DNA of 7,103 nucleotides from Verrucomicrobiales bacterium. Its GTDB lineage: Bacteria > Verrucomicrobiota > Verrucomicrobiia > Verrucomicrobiales > DEV007. The DNA lies in NCBI GenBank assembly GCA_003232855.1, contig QIKC01000158.1, positions 1 through 7,103 of the forward strand, in the 5' to 3' direction. Positions 5,085 to 7,103 of this stretch are shown piece after piece (the stretch's first letter is position 1; every line of letters begins with the position of its first letter). Position numbers and translations under genes: made by a program. The notes below the pieces were generated by a model. It ran no database searches. It was given only the letters and a program-made list of their open reading frames with translations, and was not told the origin of the DNA.

Positions 5085-6245
5085 ATGCCAATCCATGCTT
5101 CTAATAAAAATAAGAATGAGACTGACGATTTACGGATCGCTCAGATCCGCCCCTTGATCGCGCCGGCCGTGCTGATGGCCGACCTGCCGACTAGCGCCAC
5201 TGCGGCGCGGGTGGTCAGCGAGGCGCGTGAGGTGACGACGCGTATTCTGATGGGTGACGACGACCGGCTGTTGGTGGTGGTCGGGCCGTGCTCGATCCAC
5301 GACCCGGCGGCGGCGATGGAGTATGCGAACAAGCTCAAGCCGGTGGCGGAGCGGTTGGGCGAGGATTTGTTAATTTTGATGCGTGTCTATTTCGAAAAGC
5401 CGCGCACTACCGTGGGTTGGAAGGGGCTGATCAACGATCCGCATCTCGACGGCTCGTTCGACATCAACGAAGGGCTGCGCGCGGCGCGGGGGTTGCTCAT
5501 CGATTTGGCAGAGCTTGGAATTCCTGCGGGAACCGAATTTCTCGACACGATCAGCCCGCAGTTTGTCGCCGATTTGATCGCTTGGGGAGCGATCGGCGCG
5601 CGCACGACGGAGAGCCAAATGCACCGCGAGCTGGCCTCGGGGCTTTCGATGCCGGTGGGCTTTAAGAACGGCACTGGCGGCAGCGTGCAAATCGCCATCG
5701 ACGGGATTGGCGCGGCGGCTGGGGCGCATCACTTTCTCTCGGTCACCAAACAGGGCGTCAGCGCGATCGTGGGGACGAAAGGCAACGATACCTGTCACGT
5801 CATTTTGCGTGGTTCTTCCGAGGGGCCTAACTATTCTGCGGAGTTCATCAGCGAGACCGCAGAGCGCCTTGAGGCCAGCGGCCTGCAACGGCAACTCATG
5901 GTGGACTGTAGCCATGGGAACAGTCGTAAGGATCACCGTAAGCAGCCCCAAGTGGCTGCGGATCTCGGCGCGCAGATTGCTGCGGGCAGTCGCGATATCG
6001 CGGCGGTGATGGTGGAGAGTCACCTTGTCGAAGGCAACCAGAAGATCGACTCCGACCCAAAGAAAATGGTGTATGGCCAAAGCGTGACCGATGCCTGCCT
6101 CGGCTGGGACGAGACCGTGGTGCTGCTCGAAGGGGAGCTCCAGCGCCCGGTCGGTTTTGCCGAGAGTTCGAGGACGCTGAGGGATTGGGTGTTGAAGCGG
6201 GTCATGGTGGGATCGACCAGCAGGTATTCGCCGTCGGCGTTGTAA
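5085..6245 (+). CDS. aroG: 3-deoxy-7-phosphoheptulonate synthase, class I (AroG/F/H type), with an aberrant C-terminus
   Basis: This cytosolic enzyme condenses phosphoenolpyruvate and erythrose 4-phosphate to DAHP, the first step toward chorismate and the aromatic amino acids. Alignment by eye to E. coli AroG finds every key residue with an offset of 8-10: Cys69 in GPCSIHDP, Arg100 and Lys105 in RVYFEKPRTT, Lys194 in GFKNGT, Arg242 in ILRGSS, His277 in DCSHGNS, Glu311 in VESHLVEG and Asp336 in VTDACLGW. The N-terminal DDLRI segment and Ser188 (E. coli Ser180, part of the phenylalanine site) are kept, so feedback control by an aromatic amino acid is plausible, but which one cannot be told. After LGWDETVVLLEGEL (352) the expected LAxAVxxRR ending is replaced by 34 unrelated residues, read antisense through the neighbouring gene. 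The overlap with that convergent ORF is 226 bp. The catalytic core is intact, so activity is likely. The choice of isozyme name is arbitrary. Confidence 0.95.
   Translation: MPIHASNKNKNETDDLRIAQIRPLIAPAVLMADLPTSATAARVVSEAREVTTRILMGDDDRLLVVVGPCSIHDPAAAMEYANKLKPVAERLGEDLLILMRVYFEKPRTTVGWKGLINDPHLDGSFDINEGLRAARGLLIDLAELGIPAGTEFLDTISPQFVADLIAWGAIGARTTESQMHRELASGLSMPVGFKNGTGGSVQIAIDGIGAAAGAHHFLSVTKQGVSAIVGTKGNDTCHVILRGSSEGPNYSAEFISETAERLEASGLQRQLMVDCSHGNSRKDHRKQPQVAADLGAQIAAGSRDIAAVMVESHLVEGNQKIDSDPKKMVYGQSVTDACLGWDETVVLLEGELQRPVGFAESSRTLRDWVLKRVMVGSTSRYSPSAL
6020..6245. other. 226-bp convergent overlap with a probable junction near 6,140-6,165
   Basis: DAHP synthase matches its family up to about base 6,140, and the CBM9-like gene looks native down to about 6,146. 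Beyond those points each frame runs through the other's antisense. No intergenic space, stop codon or terminator remains between two genes that would normally each have their own. A deletion that joined the two tails, or an assembly join, explains this best. Confidence 0.55.
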
Positions 6246-7102
6246 GGAATGTCGTCGGTGGCGCTCGCCCCTTGAACGCGGACGCGGGTGTTGATGCCGA
6301 GCAGGCTATTGCCGTTGCCCAGCGCCCACTCGTGTAGATAGAAGTAGCTGCGCGGGATGGTGATGCTGAGCTTTTCGCCGCCGTCGGGCAGCGCTTGGCG
6401 CGTGGTTTTGATCGCAGTTTTATTCAGTTTTTTTCCGTAGCCGTTGCCGAATACGGCGGGTCGCAATGCGCTGATGCGAATGCCGCCATCATCAGTCGGG
6501 GTGAAGCGGATGAAATCGGCGAAGCCGAATTTGCGGCGCTTGCCATACTCTCTGGCGTCGATTTGTACCTCGACGAGGTAGGGCGCCTTGCCGCCCAGCG
6601 AGCGCATCGGGGTGGCGATTTCGTAAACGAGTGTTAGGCCGTTGGCATCAGCGGAAGCACGGAAGGTGACGTCGCTGCGGGTCTCTCCCCCACCCTTACG
6701 GTATTGAACGGCGCGTGCCATCGGCACCGCCTGCCCGAGCCCGATGTTGCGAGAGACTTCCAGGCCGCGAACGAACTTGAAGGTTTTGCCTCCGCTTTTC
6801 AAATCTAACTGCAATGAGCCTTTCGCCCGCCAGGTGGCGCTGCTGGGTAGCGGCAGGGAGAAGCGAGTCGGGGTACCGCTGTGGTAGATACCTTGGTTGG
6901 TCTCGCCGAGCCAGGTGATGGTGAATGCGCCGTCGGCCGCTTCGGCGCGGGCGGGAACGACGACGGTGAACACGCCCTTCGCGGCATCGCGCAGCTCGTC
7001 GCGCGCCCCCGTCTCCCAGACCGGCGCCACCGGACCGATCGCGGCGACGACGGTGGTGGTGACGCTTTGTTTTCTATCCATGATCAGCAGTGGCACGCGC
7101 AA
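6020..7102 (-). CDS. CBM9/DOMON-like sugar-binding C-terminal region of a larger protein, 5' end outside the window, C-terminus aberrant
   Basis: The frame is open to the right edge and the first codon seen is TTG, so this is probably the C-terminal part of a longer protein. The visible start (LRVPLLIMDRKQSVTTTVV) is not a signal peptide. I do not recognise a named family. Residues about 140-312 have the beta-rich layout of CBM9/DOMON-like domains: DVTFRASADANGLTLVYEIA (144-163), YLVEVQIDAREYGKRRKFGFADFIRFTP (175-202), KLSITIPRSYFYL (244-256) and NSLLGINTRVRVQ (265-277), closing with EYLLVDPTMTRFNTQSLSVLELS (292-314). Related domains bind sugars in secreted or surface proteins. Residues 320-360 are antisense to the conserved DAHP synthase 3' end and cannot be a native sequence. 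The real C-terminus should fall near 6,145-6,160, so the natural stop appears lost. Confidence 0.65.
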   Translation of the reverse strand: MRVPLLIMDRKQSVTTTVVAAIGPVAPVWETGARDELRDAAKGVFTVVVPARAEAADGAFTITWLGETNQGIYHSGTPTRFSLPLPSSATWRAKGSLQLDLKSGGKTFKFVRGLEVSRNIGLGQAVPMARAVQYRKGGGETRSDVTFRASADANGLTLVYEIATPMRSLGGKAPYLVEVQIDAREYGKRRKFGFADFIRFTPTDDGGIRISALRPAVFGNGYGKKLNKTAIKTTRQALPDGGEKLSITIPRSYFYLHEWALGNGNSLLGINTRVRVQGASATDDIPYNADGEYLLVDPTMTRFNTQSLSVLELSAKPTGRWSSPSSSTTVSSQPRQASVTLWPYTIFFGSESIFWLPSTR

Positions 7103-7103
7103 T

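Noticed and set aside
5370..6080. 236-codon ORF on the - strand opposite DAHP synthase
   Set aside because: It lies wholly antisense to the conserved catalytic domain, shows no family motif and is explained by GC-rich codon bias.

Overview
This window joins an accessory, phage-like left part (about 1-1,850) to a GC-rich chromosomal right part (about 1,900-7,103). No gene here fixes the taxonomy. The TlyA / LOG / type I DAHP synthase set beside a large CBM9-like surface or secreted protein is what I would expect in an environmental Gram-negative of the Planctomycetota-Verrucomicrobiota type, but that is a low-confidence impression. A secretin implies an outer membrane.

Left part. The window opens inside the 3' end of a secretin gene (+ strand), an outer-membrane channel protein. 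A strong terminator ends it, and a 136-codon phage-like gene (- strand) converges on it, with its stop codon inside the terminator's T-run. Next comes an AT-rich stretch with nested inverted repeats (about 1,040-1,156), then a dense GC-rich cluster of hairpins (1,177-1,279). Two small + strand ORFs follow. The first (1,315-1,614) is doubtful. The second (1,604-1,816) has an H...C...CxxC pattern like small phage zinc-finger proteins. A secretin, tiny unknown genes and a hairpin-rich non-coding region together resemble one end of a filamentous (inovirus-like) prophage. The diagnostic genes (Zot/pI ATPase, replication initiator, coat proteins) are not in view and would lie to the left.

Right part. 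Three - strand genes lie head to tail: LOG-family protein (4,921->3,812), TlyA-type RNA methyltransferase (3,753->3,010) and RhuM-family protein (2,906 or 2,960->1,899). Gaps are about 50-60 bp, so they may share a transcript. Divergent from them is a class I DAHP synthase (5,085->6,245), the first step of the shikimate pathway, with all the active-site residues I can align. Facing it is the C-terminal part of a CBM9/DOMON-like protein, which enters from the right edge.

The two most striking features on the right are a perfect 29-bp palindrome (14-bp arms, 1-nt centre) inside rhuM at 2,674-2,702, and the tail-to-tail collision of DAHP synthase with the CBM9-like gene. There each ORF loses its expected C-terminus and reads about 80-125 bp into the antisense of the other. 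This points to a deletion (or assembly join) near 6,140-6,165 that removed both stops and the intergenic terminator. I found no tRNA, rRNA, CRISPR array or transposase.
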